NCBI RefSeq assembly: GCF_031157835.1
Contig: NZ_JAVIDR010000008.1
Location: forward strand, 58,361-122,360
Source: Acinetobacter rudis
GTDB taxonomy: Bacteria > Pseudomonadota > Gammaproteobacteria > Pseudomonadales > Moraxellaceae
Direction: 5' to 3'
Length of the DNA stretch: 64,000 nucleotides
Position numbers and translations under genes: made by a program. Each line of letters begins with the position of its first letter. The stretch's first letter is position 1. Below are positions 36,931-46,884 of the stretch, in pieces. The notes under the pieces were generated by a model. It made no database searches. It saw only the letters and a program-made list of their open reading frames with translations, and was not told the DNA's origin.

Positions 36931-37944
36931 ATGCAAAAGCCGGTCAAACGCGGCAACGCCTATCGTATTACTGTTCGCCACAATGGCCAACGATTCACAG
37001 CTACCCGTGACACATCAGCAGAATGTGAACAATGGGCAGCAAAGAAACTTCTTGAACTACAATCCCAATCTGCTTCTCAACAAGAAGAAAAGATACATAT
37101 CTCTTTTTATTCACTTTTTGATCAGTATTACCATGAGCATGGTAAGAACATGAAAAGTGCAGACTTTATTTTACAGCAACTCAAAGCATTAAAAAGTACT
37201 TGGGGTGCTGATGCTGAAGAATCAATCCATGACCTAACACCAGCAATGGTAAAAAGATGGCGTGATCAACGATTAAAAACAGTAAAGACAAGTACTGTTA
37301 TTAGGCAGATGGGAGTTTATAGTTCTGCTTTTGAATATGCACGTAGAGAATTATTTTTAACTAAAGAAAATCCATTCAAAGAAGTCACAAAACCAAGTAT
37401 GCCTCCTCCTCGCCATCAACGTATTCATAAGGAAGACGAAGAAGTAATTATCAAGGCATTAGGTTATAAGCGCGGACAAACTCCAACACTGCCAAGACAC
37501 TTTGTAGCATGGGCTTTTCTATTCGCTTTAGAAACTACTATGCGTAAAGGTGAATTATTATCAATCAAGCAAAAACATATTTTTGAAGATTATATTAAGC
37601 TATATGATACTAAAAATGGCACTAATCGAGATGTGCCTTTAACAGCTCAAGCTCAAGAAATGTTAACTTGGTTAAAACCAAAGGATCCTGATGATAGAAT
37701 ATTTCCACACAATTCAAACTCATTCCGCCTAGTTTGGCAAAGACACTTAGCTAAGACAAAGTACACTGGTAAACTTCACTTTCATGATACGCGACACGAA
37801 GCGATTACTAGATTTGTTCATAACTATAAGATTCCCGTTGAAATTCTAGCGAAAATCACAGGCCACAAGATGATTAGTGTTTTGGTAAATACTTATTACA
37901 ACCCTACAGCTAGCGAGATTGCTAAGATGTTAAAGGTGGCATAA
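36931..37944 (+). CDS. Tyrosine recombinase/phage-type integrase
   Basis: A 337-residue integrase from the ATG at 36931, with GGAG six bases upstream (the longer frame from 36892 runs through the palindromes). It has an N-terminal SAM-like domain and a catalytic domain with the first Arg in ETTMRKGELL, HDTRH (His-x-x-Arg), GHK and the nucleophile Tyr in NTYYNP. The gene lies 214 bp downstream of tRNA-Gly, the expected place for attL of an island or prophage. No second copy of the tRNA 3' end is visible in the window, so the far end of its element is outside or lost. Confidence 0.9.
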   Translation: MQKPVKRGNAYRITVRHNGQRFTATRDTSAECEQWAAKKLLELQSQSASQQEEKIHISFYSLFDQYYHEHGKNMKSADFILQQLKALKSTWGADAEESIHDLTPAMVKRWRDQRLKTVKTSTVIRQMGVYSSAFEYARRELFLTKENPFKEVTKPSMPPPRHQRIHKEDEEVIIKALGYKRGQTPTLPRHFVAWAFLFALETTMRKGELLSIKQKHIFEDYIKLYDTKNGTNRDVPLTAQAQEMLTWLKPKDPDDRIFPHNSNSFRLVWQRHLAKTKYTGKLHFHDTRHEAITRFVHNYKIPVEILAKITGHKMISVLVNTYYNPTASEIAKMLKVA

Positions 37945-38087
37945 TCATATGAACCACTCAACGTCAATAGGGCTTTATATATTCATATTACAAAGATATG
38001 GTTAATTAATTGCAACATGGTGGTCATTATTCCAATATGACCACCATAATTTTTTAACATTTATCAGGTTAAAAATTTGTGTACTGC

Positions 38088-39443
38088 TTATTTTTTATCT
38101 CCATCACCACTACCTAAATAATTTTCTAGAGAATCATTTAAAGCATACAACCATGGTGTATGGTGTGGTTTCGCTAAATTACCCGTCATTACTGAAGTAT
38201 AAACTTTATCCCTAAACCCCATAATATCTTCCTTTTTATGCTTCTTCCATTCCATAAATATCTTGTGGACAGCATCTATATCAAAAGAAGGATAGTCGGT
38301 AAGAGAAATGAGCTCCTTAATATAATCACCTTGAAATTTAGCCAACTCCTCATCCGATCCTAGACTTTTCTCCATCTCATGTAAAACATGAGTATGCCTA
38401 ACCATATCTTTACGTGAAGGTAATAACGCTTTTCCAGTAATAATATCGCGTACAAACCAAGCTTGTGCATCAAACATATTAAAAGTATACCACTGATCTT
38501 GCATTCCTAAATAAAACATCTTTGGATTATCCTCCCAGACAACTCCTTGATATAGATCTTTAGGGTATAAGCAGTTATGAGTTTTTAATCTTAAATTTTC
38601 TTCTATAAATGGAAAGTGGTGCAAATATCCCGTACATAGAATAATCACGTCAACCTGCGCTGATGTACCATCCCCAAAATAAACTGTATCTTCATCTACA
38701 GATTTTAATTGATGCTTTTCAACCCAATTTTTAGGCCATTTGTATCCCATAGGTTTTGAGCGATAGCAACTATAAATTTGTTTTGCACCATACTTATAAC
38801 ATTGAGATCCAATATCCTCAGCAGAATAACTACTCCCAACCAAAAGTATGTTTTTCCCTTTAAATTCTAAAGCATCCCTAAAATCATGAGCATGAAGTAT
38901 TCGGCCATGAAATCTATTAAATCCATCATACTCAGGAACTCGCGGTGTAGAAAAATGCCCAGAGGCAACAATTACGTAGTCAAATTCTTCAGAATAGCTT
39001 TCGCCGCTTGCATAGTTTTCCACAGATACTGTAAACATTTTAGACTTTGCATCAAAACTAATATTTTTAACAGCGGTATTAAAGCGCACGAGTTCTTTAA
39101 CTCCAGCCTTTTCCACTCTCCCTTTAATGTAATCCCATAAAACTTCACGTGGTGGATAAGAAGCTATTGGTTTTCCAAAATGCTCATCAAAAGTATAGTC
39201 AGCAAATTCCAATGCCTCTTTTGGTCCATTGGACCACAAATATCTATACATACTCCCATGAACTGCATCACCATGCTCATCAATGCCTGTACGCCACGTA
39301 TAATTCCACAATCCACCCCAGTCATCTTGTTTTTCAAAACAAATAATTTCTGGTATTTCTAGACCTTTGGCCTTTGCTGATTGAAATGCTCTTAGTTGAG
39401 CCATACCACTAGGTCCAGCTCCAATAATTGCGATTCGATCCAT
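38088..39443 (-). CDS. Flavin-containing monooxygenase, trimethylamine monooxygenase-like
   Basis: About 451 residues from the ATG at 39443, with GGAG six bases upstream; upstream in-frame ATGs lack a site. It has FAD motif GAGPSGM, the FMO fingerprint [11 protein letters not shown] and NADPH motif GSSYSAED, with strong overall resemblance to bacterial Tmm (oxidation of trimethylamine to TMAO). No TMA transport or demethylase genes are nearby, so related small amines or sulfides cannot be excluded. It stands between the integrase and a 700-bp AT-rich gap. Confidence 0.8.
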   Translation of the reverse strand: MDRIAIIGAGPSGMAQLRAFQSAKAKGLEIPEIICFEKQDDWGGLWNYTWRTGIDEHGDAVHGSMYRYLWSNGPKEALEFADYTFDEHFGKPIASYPPREVLWDYIKGRVEKAGVKELVRFNTAVKNISFDAKSKMFTVSVENYASGESYSEEFDYVIVASGHFSTPRVPEYDGFNRFHGRILHAHDFRDALEFKGKNILLVGSSYSAEDIGSQCYKYGAKQIYSCYRSKPMGYKWPKNWVEKHQLKSVDEDTVYFGDGTSAQVDVIILCTGYLHHFPFIEENLRLKTHNCLYPKDLYQGVVWEDNPKMFYLGMQDQWYTFNMFDAQAWFVRDIITGKALLPSRKDMVRHTHVLHEMEKSLGSDEELAKFQGDYIKELISLTDYPSFDIDAVHKIFMEWKKHKKEDIMGFRDKVYTSVMTGNLAKPHHTPWLYALNDSLENYLGSGDGDKK

Positions 39444-39533
39444 TGCTATCTCCATTAGTTTTAATTTTAATTTCAAATCCTGCTCATGAAAAATAGATTT
39501 ATGACTTAAAAGAATATAACCAATAATCCTCAA

Positions 39534-40235
39534 AAATTAGATTATTCCCCTTGAACAGAATATGAAATAAATAAAAAGATATATACGCTAAGGTAAAGAT
39601 TAAAATGTACTTTACTAAACACACATATATAAATGAGAAAAAATTATACCATGTTTTTTTATTAACTTTATGATTTTACTAAATAATTAGCACATAAAAT
39701 CCAAGAAAAACCAAAAATAAATAAAATAATATTTTATATATCAATAAGTTATAAAACATGAAAATTCATCTATATTTTAAGTTAAAACAATAGATAACAA
39801 CCATATAATGCATGATATTTTCAAGAATATTAATCATATTATCTTTATTAATAGAAACATTCTAACTCTTAATAGTACATGCTACATAAATCACTAAAAT
39901 AAATTAAAACACACTAAAAAACAGTTATTATATTTATAGATATTATGTACAAAGACAAATAATTACTTAACTAACTATCTTGAGTATAATTTTATATTTA
40001 TATAAGTATAGAAGTTTGAGCACTCTAGTCACTAACTAGTTTGAATTATCAAAAACTGATACCCTCAACAGTTCATTTCTAAGATCATCTTAAGTGTTTA
40101 TGAAACTCACACCACATTGATATTTCTACCCCCTAAATTAGCAAGTTTCTCATTATTACCTAGTGATGTGATTTATTTTTAATATTTGATGTACCACATT
40201 ACTAGCCTATTTATATAATCAAAAAGGCTATATTT
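39534..40235. other. AT-rich intergenic region
   Basis: About 700 bp of very AT-rich DNA between divergent genes. No coding frame or structured RNA recognised; it holds the promoters of the FMO and SulP genes. Confidence 0.4.
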
Positions 40236-41693
40236 ATGCTGTCTAGTGTGCGAGAACAGTGGTTCTCTAATATCCGAGGAGATTTGCTTGCAGGACTTGT
40301 TGTTGGTCTTGCACTCATCCCAGAAGCCATTGCTTTCTCAATTATTGCAGGTGTTGACCCTAAAGTTGGTTTATATGCTTCTTTCTGTATTGCTGTTGTA
40401 ATTTCATTCTTTGGTGGTCGCCAAGCCATGATTTCTGCCGCTACCGGAGCAATGGCCTTACTTATGGCAACATTGGTTAGAGAACACGGTTTGGAATACC
40501 TACTCGCTGCCACAATTTTAACTGGTGTTATTCAAATATTGGCTGGTTATTTAAAACTAGCAAAATTGATGAGGTTTGTATCCAAATCTGTTGTCACTGG
40601 ATTTGTAAATGCTTTAGCTATTTTGATTTTCATGGCTCAAATTCCAGAATTACTACATGTAACATGGCATGTATATGCATTTGTCTCTCTAGGTTTAGCT
40701 ATTATTTATCTGTTTCCTTTAATGCCTGGACTTGGAAAACTATTACCATCACCACTAGTTTGTATTATTGTTATAACCTTACTTTCGGTAGTTATTGCAG
40801 TTGATGTTAGAACTGTTGGAGATATGGGTTCATTACCTGATACACTGCCAATTTTCCTAATCCCTAATATCCCTATAAATATCGAAACACTATTGATTAT
40901 TCTTCCATATTCATTTGCATTAGCTGCAGTTGGTTTACTGGAATCTATGATGACAGCAACTATTATCGATGAAATGACGAATACCCCGAGTGATAAATAT
41001 CGAGAATGTAAAGGACAAGGTATTGCTAATATCACCTCTGGATTTATGGGAGGAATGGCAGGTTGTGCCATGATTGGACAATCAATGATTAATGTCAAAT
41101 CAGGTGGACTTACACGATTATCCACTTTTTCGGCAGGTATATTTCTTTTTGTTCTCGTAGTCTTTATAAGTGACTGGTTAAGTGTAATTCCGATGGCTGC
41201 TTTAGTAGCCGTAATGATAATGGTATCGATCAGTACATTTAACTGGAACTCCATAATTCATTTAAAGAAGAACCCTAAAAGCAGCAGTATTGTAATGTTC
41301 TCAACAGTTCTCGTTGTAGTTGCCACCCATAACTTAGCTTTAGGTGTATTAACCGGAGTACTGCTTTCAGCATTATTTTTGGCCAACAAATTAGAAAATG
41401 ATATTAAAGTGAGTGTGTCCTACGAAGGTGCAGCTCGATTATATAACCTTAAAGGACAAATATTTTTTAGTTCATCAGATAGTTTTTTTAACTTCTTTGA
41501 TTTTGAGGAAAATGTCAATGAGGTCATTATTGATTTAACTCAATCTCATATTTGGGATATCACATCAGTAGCTATGCTAGATTCTGTTGTTAATAAATTT
41601 GAGAAAAATGGAACTACTGTGACTGTACGTGGACTGAATGAGGCAAGCTCAATTATGATCGATAAGTATAGTACGCGTGTAAGAACAGAATGA
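40236..41693 (+). CDS. SulP-family anion transporter with STAS domain
   Basis: A 485-residue inner-membrane protein. The SulP core begins RGDLLAGLVVGLALIPEAIAFSIIAGVDPKVGLYAS, with the conserved GLLESMMTA segment, and the C-terminal ~80 residues form a short STAS domain (VNEVIIDLTQSHIWDITSVAMLDS). Family members carry sulfate, bicarbonate, nitrate or dicarboxylates; the substrate here is unknown. The AAAAGG just upstream supports the start. Confidence 0.9.
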   Translation: MLSSVREQWFSNIRGDLLAGLVVGLALIPEAIAFSIIAGVDPKVGLYASFCIAVVISFFGGRQAMISAATGAMALLMATLVREHGLEYLLAATILTGVIQILAGYLKLAKLMRFVSKSVVTGFVNALAILIFMAQIPELLHVTWHVYAFVSLGLAIIYLFPLMPGLGKLLPSPLVCIIVITLLSVVIAVDVRTVGDMGSLPDTLPIFLIPNIPINIETLLIILPYSFALAAVGLLESMMTATIIDEMTNTPSDKYRECKGQGIANITSGFMGGMAGCAMIGQSMINVKSGGLTRLSTFSAGIFLFVLVVFISDWLSVIPMAALVAVMIMVSISTFNWNSIIHLKKNPKSSSIVMFSTVLVVVATHNLALGVLTGVLLSALFLANKLENDIKVSVSYEGAARLYNLKGQIFFSSSDSFFNFFDFEENVNEVIIDLTQSHIWDITSVAMLDSVVNKFEKNGTTVTVRGLNEASSIMIDKYSTRVRTE

Positions 41694-42310
41694 TCCATTT
41701 CAAATACTATGATATTAGACGTAAGAGCATCCTGTAACTTATATATTCCAAATATAGAATAAAAAAGTGGATTAATTTTTTATTAAGCCTAATTACGACT
41801 TAACACTATATATGCTTAATTATAAAGTTTTAAACTTATTTAAGTAATTGGCATATTTCTAAACATGTATAGCCACGTTATCGTAAAATCAAAATAATGA
41901 CCTGTGTGCAATCCCTAGAAATAGAGGCGTGATATCTATCGATTAATTGCAGGTCACAACCAAGCTGAAGGTCATGTTTTAATCTCAGTGCCTCATTAGA
42001 AATTTTATTAAAGATTTTTAAATCAAACATAGCGGTATGACTACAACAAATACCTGTCCATTTCACTAGCCACCTTTGTCACAGGATCACAAATCCGTAC
42101 ATTTTTTTGCAAGCCAAAGTTAACTTGATAAATAAAAACCTTCACATCAAAACTGGAATTTATTCATATAAAGTTACAGATAACATCCCATATCGACCCT
42201 CATTGATCAAAAAATACCCAAATAAACACTTTTACAGCCTAAATTATAAACATTTCAATCCATTCTTTTTATTCTTTAATTAGTTTTTTAGATTAATAGA
42301 TGGATTTTAA
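41694..42310. other. Intergenic region between sulP and mtlD
   Basis: AT-rich. A minus-strand 62-codon frame at 41878-42066 has no motif or neighbour and is not called. The last ~150 bp are expected to carry the mtlD promoter, which in Acinetobacter is salt-induced, but I see no clear consensus. Confidence 0.35.
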
Positions 42311-44368
42311 GTGATTAAATTTAATAATTATGATGTTTATGGTGCAATCTTTGATATGGATGGCACAATGTTTGATACAGAGCGTTTAAGGCTCAAGACT
42401 TTAAAACAGGCATCTAAAGAAATTATTGGAACTGAATTTAGTGATACTTACTTAATTGCTTGTCTAGGATTAAGTGCAAAAAGTGCTCATAATTTAGCTC
42501 AACAACAATATGGTGAAGATATCCCCTACGCTAATATTAGAAAGCGTGCAGATGAGCTTGAATTAGAAAGTATTAGATCTACAGGTGTTCCAATAAAGAA
42601 AGGATTGGTTCAGGTTTTAGAGCGACTACGTAAATCAGGTTTGAAAATGGCTGTTGCAACATCGAGTCGGCGTGCTATAGCAGAGGAGTACCTTATTAAT
42701 GCAAATGTATATAAATTTTTCGATGTAATAGTATGTGGTGATGAAGTTCAGAAAGGAAAACCTAATCCAGAAATTTTTATCTCCGCAGCAGAAAAAATAA
42801 ATGTAAAACCATCTGAATGTTTTATGTTTGAGGATTCGGAAAATGGTATTCAATCGGCATATGATGCCAATGGAATCACAGTATTATTTCAAGATATAAA
42901 AGAACCAACTGAAAATATGCTTGCAAAATCGTTCTTTTTCTTCGAAAGTATGTATGATTATTTAGAATCACTTGATCAAGTATCACCCAAATTAGATTTG
43001 CCTCAACTTAATGATCCATTTCCTCAGACCTTAAATCAGCTTTCCGTTGGTATACATGGATTTGGCGCTATTGGTGGTGGTTATATTGCTCAAATTTTTT
43101 CTCATTGGGATGGATATACTCGCCCAAAAAAAATTTATGCTTCGACATATAACCCATTATATCTGTCAGCTGTAAATGCTTTCGGCTCTTATGGAATTCG
43201 TTATAATCAATTTTCTTACGATGAGCGAATCGAAAATATAGAGATTATTAATTCAAATTGTATTGAAAAAATGCATGAAATGTATATTCAATCAAGTATG
43301 ATCGCCATCTGTTTACCAGAAGAGGCTATAGAGGAAGAAGCTCATATCATTGCTCAAGGTTTGTATGCACGATACATTGCAAACCTCGAAAGATTTACAA
43401 ACCCTTTAACACTTTTAATTATTTTAAATAAAATCGGTGCAAAAAAATTATGGCTCGATAAAATTCATAATGCACTTGAAAAAATTACAACTACAGAAAT
43501 TACAGTTCAAATTTTAGATCATCATTATTTTTGCGATACTGTTGTTAACCGAATGGTCTCAAGAACGAAAGAGCAAAATTTATTAAAACAGTTAAGAATA
43601 AAAAATAATATTATAAAAATCCAAAATAAAACAATAAATTATGAACAAAAAAATATACTAGACAACTCACAACTTAATATTGATCAAAAAAAGTTAGCAT
43701 CATCTTACTTGGGCGAAATCATGAATAATTCTAAACCCAATCAAGCTTTACAATCTACAAATTTAATTTTATTTCATGCTGAAACTGATATGCCTATTTA
43801 TGTTGAAAATCAAAGTCCTTTAATACAAAAAATGAGACAGATGATACTCGTAGATGATATTAAAGAAATCCAATTCATTAAAAATAGATTATGGAATGGC
43901 GTACATGCCATAGTGGCTTGGTATGCATTACTTTTAGGGTATCAAACAATAGGTGTTGCGATGTCAGATGAAAGAATCACTACTTTTATGGATAAAGCTT
44001 TAAAGCAGGTTAAGTCTGGGCTATCCTTTCAATTCCCATCAAGGCATAGCGATTTAAATGTATTTACAGAGAATTTTAAAAAGGCTTGCTTAAATGCATA
44101 TAAAGATCCATGTGAAAGAGTCGCAAGGGATCCTTTAAGAAAATTAAGCCTCAATGAAAGGGTACTTGGCTCCATTATTTTTAATTTCAAGAATAATTTA
44201 CCCTATGAATCCTTAATGAAAGGAATGTCTTATGGTTATCAGTATGCTGTAGAAACAAAACAAATTAGCTCTACGGAAGTATTTAATCACTTGAAATTAC
44301 AGTTAAATGATTCAAATCTACAAGACTTAGAAAAAGAGCAGCTATTAAAAAAATATTTAGAAGTTTAG
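42311..44368 (+). CDS. mtlD: Bifunctional mannitol-1-phosphate phosphatase/dehydrogenase
   Basis: A 685-residue fusion. Residues ~1-225 are a HAD phosphatase of the beta-phosphoglucomutase type (FDMDGTMFDTERL, ATSSRRA, KGKPNPEIF, FEDSENGI). Residues ~245-685 resemble mannitol-1-phosphate 5-dehydrogenases with the nucleotide-binding HGFGAIGGGYIAQ. In Acinetobacter baylyi an enzyme of this design reduces fructose 6-phosphate and dephosphorylates the product to make mannitol as a compatible solute under salt stress. The start is a GTG at 42311. Single gene with its own terminator. Confidence 0.88.
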   Translation: MIKFNNYDVYGAIFDMDGTMFDTERLRLKTLKQASKEIIGTEFSDTYLIACLGLSAKSAHNLAQQQYGEDIPYANIRKRADELELESIRSTGVPIKKGLVQVLERLRKSGLKMAVATSSRRAIAEEYLINANVYKFFDVIVCGDEVQKGKPNPEIFISAAEKINVKPSECFMFEDSENGIQSAYDANGITVLFQDIKEPTENMLAKSFFFFESMYDYLESLDQVSPKLDLPQLNDPFPQTLNQLSVGIHGFGAIGGGYIAQIFSHWDGYTRPKKIYASTYNPLYLSAVNAFGSYGIRYNQFSYDERIENIEIINSNCIEKMHEMYIQSSMIAICLPEEAIEEEAHIIAQGLYARYIANLERFTNPLTLLIILNKIGAKKLWLDKIHNALEKITTTEITVQILDHHYFCDTVVNRMVSRTKEQNLLKQLRIKNNIIKIQNKTINYEQKNILDNSQLNIDQKKLASSYLGEIMNNSKPNQALQSTNLILFHAETDMPIYVENQSPLIQKMRQMILVDDIKEIQFIKNRLWNGVHAIVAWYALLLGYQTIGVAMSDERITTFMDKALKQVKSGLSFQFPSRHSDLNVFTENFKKACLNAYKDPCERVARDPLRKLSLNERVLGSIIFNFKNNLPYESLMKGMSYGYQYAVETKQISSTEVFNHLKLQLNDSNLQDLEKEQLLKKYLEV

Positions 44369-44393
44369 TATAAAAGATCTGCTTCTCACATTT

Positions 44394-44428
44394 GAGTCCA
44401 TTTAAAAATATGTGGGCTCTTTTTTTTG
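44394..44428 (+). terminator. Intrinsic terminator of mtlD
   Basis: Stem GAGTCCA / TGGGCTC (one G-T pair) followed by nine T residues. Confidence 0.75.
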
Positions 44429-44464
44429 TGTCATAGACTTAACATTACCAATAACTATTTTCAT

Positions 44465-44977
44465 TTAATCTATTAACTTCTCAAGCACATTTGGATTATA
44501 CAATCTAAACCTTGCAAAATATTCTCCACCTAGAGTAACCGTACCATCAAATACAAATCCCAATAAATAAATACCTTTCAATTTTTTCCTAGTTGATGGT
44601 AATAAAATTGTTATTGACTCTAAACTCATTTCAGTAAAGGCTTTTTTAATAATTTTATAAAAAATTTGTTTTCCTACCCCCCAATATAATGGATGCAGAA
44701 CTAAAGCTAAGTCTGCCTCACCATCTTCATGTTGCAATCCACCCCATCCGGCAAATTTACCATCAACCACAAAAGCCCAAGGACCATATCCATATTTTTC
44801 CCATTGATTTTCTTTTTCTTCAACCCACTTAATGCAAAACTCTTCATCAAAAATGACACCATTAGCTAGCGGCATTTGTTTGAGCACATGTTCATTTGTA
44901 TTTACTTCAATAATATCTTGGTTGCTAATTTTTTTTAAACGCTCAAATTGAATATTCAACTCATCTTCCCGAAACAA
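44465..44977 (-). CDS. GNAT-family N-acetyltransferase
   Basis: A 170-residue protein with the GNAT pattern: WAFVVDGKFAGWGGLQHEDGEADLALVLHPLYWGVG (strands 4 and acetyl-CoA loop) and a C-terminal GFVFDG turn. It resembles the RimJ/RimL-like group. The only in-frame starts are a TTG at 44977 and internal codons, so the true start is unsure. The substrate is unknown. Confidence 0.7.
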   Translation of the reverse strand: MFREDELNIQFERLKKISNQDIIEVNTNEHVLKQMPLANGVIFDEEFCIKWVEEKENQWEKYGYGPWAFVVDGKFAGWGGLQHEDGEADLALVLHPLYWGVGKQIFYKIIKKAFTEMSLESITILLPSTRKKLKGIYLLGFVFDGTVTLGGEYFARFRLYNPNVLEKLID

Positions 44978-45330
44978 AATACAGCTCTTAAAACAATTTA
45001 ATTAAAAATATCACACCAAATTAACTTTGTTAAATCAATTGGATATTTATTTTAAAGCCTTGATTTTCCTATCAAAGCTTTTCTTTATTGCACTAGATCT
45101 ACTTAGAGCAATAATCATCGAATTACCATACATCAAATAGACTCTACAATAACAACATATTTCATCTAACACTTAGTGTATTTTATAACCATAGAATTGA
45201 TGATCTCACCCCGACATGATGCTCGTCACTGAAAAGCAAAACATCCCGATGAAAATTAACTGCCATTTTTAAATGTGTAAGAATCTATTCTAAATTACAT
45301 ATCCCATAACTCTAATAAAGTTAAATCAAA
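44978..45330. other. Intergenic region
   Basis: AT-rich; no gene, repeat or structured element recognised. Confidence 0.35.
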
Positions 45331-45771
45331 CTATTTAGTCTCAATATGTTTTTCCCATTCAACCTGAAAATCATGTGCTAACTTATCTAATTTTGTATTC
45401 TTTAAATGATTCATCAATAACTGTTGTGCCTCAATGAATGCTTGATCCAAAGCTTGATTTACAATTAATTCAACCAAGCAATTGGGTTGTTTATTTTCAT
45501 TACCAATAGCAAAAATTGAAGGCTCACCTACTGCTATATAAACATCATAAAGAGATATTTCACTTAAAGACTTAATCAAACTCCACCCCCCACCTGGCCC
45601 CTTCTCTGAATCCACAAATCCATACTTTTTTAATCCTGACATTGTTCTACGTACAACTACTGGATTTGTCTCTAACATTTCTGAGATGTAATCTGATGTG
45701 AAAGGCTTATCTTCACGTGCCATATGTAAAAGCACATGAAGCATTCGAGAGAGCTTACTGTCTTTACGCAT
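45331..45771 (-). CDS. Rrf2-family transcriptional regulator
   Basis: A 146-residue winged-helix protein: MLHVLLHMAREDKPFTSDYISEMLETNPVVVRRTMSGLKKYGF, then the wing GPGGGWSL and the YDVYIAVGE helix of Rrf2 proteins. It has one cysteine (NCLVE), so it cannot carry the three-Cys iron-sulfur cluster of IscR or NsrR; it is more like the YwnA/CymR-type group. It is divergent from the flavoprotein gene at 45879 with a pair of matching dyads between. Confidence 0.85.
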   Translation of the reverse strand: MRKDSKLSRMLHVLLHMAREDKPFTSDYISEMLETNPVVVRRTMSGLKKYGFVDSEKGPGGGWSLIKSLSEISLYDVYIAVGEPSIFAIGNENKQPNCLVELIVNQALDQAFIEAQQLLMNHLKNTKLDKLAHDFQVEWEKHIETK

Positions 45772-45805
45772 TGGTATATCTTCAAATGAATGGATTAAAT
45801 AGATT

Positions 45806-45862
45806 GTAACATTGAAAGTTCCATATTAATTTTAATAATGATATAGTAACTTTAAATGTTAC
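45806..45862. promoter_or_regulatory. Paired operators in the Rrf2/flavoprotein divergent promoter
   Basis: GTAAC-N7-GTTCC at 45806-45822 and GTAAC-N7-GTTAC at 45846-45862 are two copies of one palindrome, centred 40 bp apart (about four helical turns). They lie between the divergent starts at 45771 and 45879, so the Rrf2 protein probably binds both and controls both genes. Confidence 0.6.
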
Positions 45863-45878
45863 ATATTAGGTTATAAAA

Positions 45879-46766
45879 ATGAACTATGAAGTTATAATTA
45901 TTGGTGGTAGCTATGCAGGTCTATCTGCTGCACTACCTTTGGCTCGCGCTCGTCGTCAAATTTTAATTATTGATGCAGGACAACGTAGAAACCGCTTCGC
46001 AAAATATTCTCATAATTTTCTAACTCAAGATGGTATTGCACCTGATGTAATTGCAGAAAAAGCTCGATCACAAGTTGAAAAATATTCAAATGTTTCGTGG
46101 CTTTCTGAAACAGTAACGGATGTAAAAGCAATAGATGGGCAGTATTTGGTAATAGCTGGACGGCAACAGTTCCAAGCTGAAAAAATTATCATTGCCACAG
46201 GTGTAAAAGATGAATTACCTTTGGTTGAAGGTTTAGCAGAGCGTTGGGGTAAATCTATCCATCACTGCCCTTATTGTGATGGATATGAACTTAATATGGG
46301 GGAAGTGGGTATCCTTGCATCTGGTATGCATTCATTACATCAAGCACTAATGTTACCTGATTGGGGAAAGACCACATTATTTTTAAACAATACTATAAAA
46401 ATCGAACAGCTAGATAATATGCTCTTAGAAAAACTTTCTAAGCGTCAAATCACTATTGAGAGTCGTAAAATTGCACGTATTGAAAATCATTGTGACCTTG
46501 TATTTATCGATGGAAATCATACAACTTTAAGTGGTTTATTTGTGTCCACAATCACTCGTTTACAAGCAAATTGGATTCGTAATTTAGGCTTAGATATTGA
46601 TATCAATGAATATGGTGAGGCGATTAAAACATCTCCTGTAAAAGAAACAAATATTAAAGGAATTTATGCGTGTGGCGATATAACTCGCGCAGGTGGTTCT
46701 GTTGCTTTATCTGTCGGTGATGGTGCAATGACAGGCATTGCAACACATAAATCCTTTATTTATTAA
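45879..46766 (+). CDS. Thioredoxin reductase-like FAD-dependent disulfide oxidoreductase
   Basis: A 295-residue protein with the FAD motif GGSYAGLSAALPLARARR, the redox motif CPYCDG near residue 135, and the C-terminal ACGDITRAGGSVALSVGDG. It lacks a clear canonical GxGxxA NADPH motif (it has VGILASGMHSL), unlike standard TrxB, which suggests a variant with an unusual reductant or partner. It is divergent from and probably controlled by the Rrf2 regulator, an arrangement linked to electrophile or oxidative stress responses. Confidence 0.85.
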   Translation: MNYEVIIIGGSYAGLSAALPLARARRQILIIDAGQRRNRFAKYSHNFLTQDGIAPDVIAEKARSQVEKYSNVSWLSETVTDVKAIDGQYLVIAGRQQFQAEKIIIATGVKDELPLVEGLAERWGKSIHHCPYCDGYELNMGEVGILASGMHSLHQALMLPDWGKTTLFLNNTIKIEQLDNMLLEKLSKRQITIESRKIARIENHCDLVFIDGNHTTLSGLFVSTITRLQANWIRNLGLDIDINEYGEAIKTSPVKETNIKGIYACGDITRAGGSVALSVGDGAMTGIATHKSFIY

Positions 46767-46837
46767 AATATTGTGTAATATATACCCATAATACAACCTA
46801 TACACAATAAAATTAATTAATCACTTAAATTACAACT

Positions 46838-46864
46838 AGCCTTATTTCTATAAATAGGGCTTTT
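46838..46864 (+). terminator. Intrinsic terminator after the flavoprotein gene
   Basis: Stem AGCCTTATTT / AAATAGGGCT (one mismatch, G-T) followed by TTTT. It lies at the edge of the prophage. Confidence 0.6.
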
Positions 46865-46884
46865 ACTGCTTTATGACTATGTTT

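Noticed and set aside
41878..42066. 62-codon minus-strand ORF between sulP and mtlD
   Set aside because: No ribosome site, motif or coupled neighbour; AT-rich intergenic DNA yields such frames by chance.
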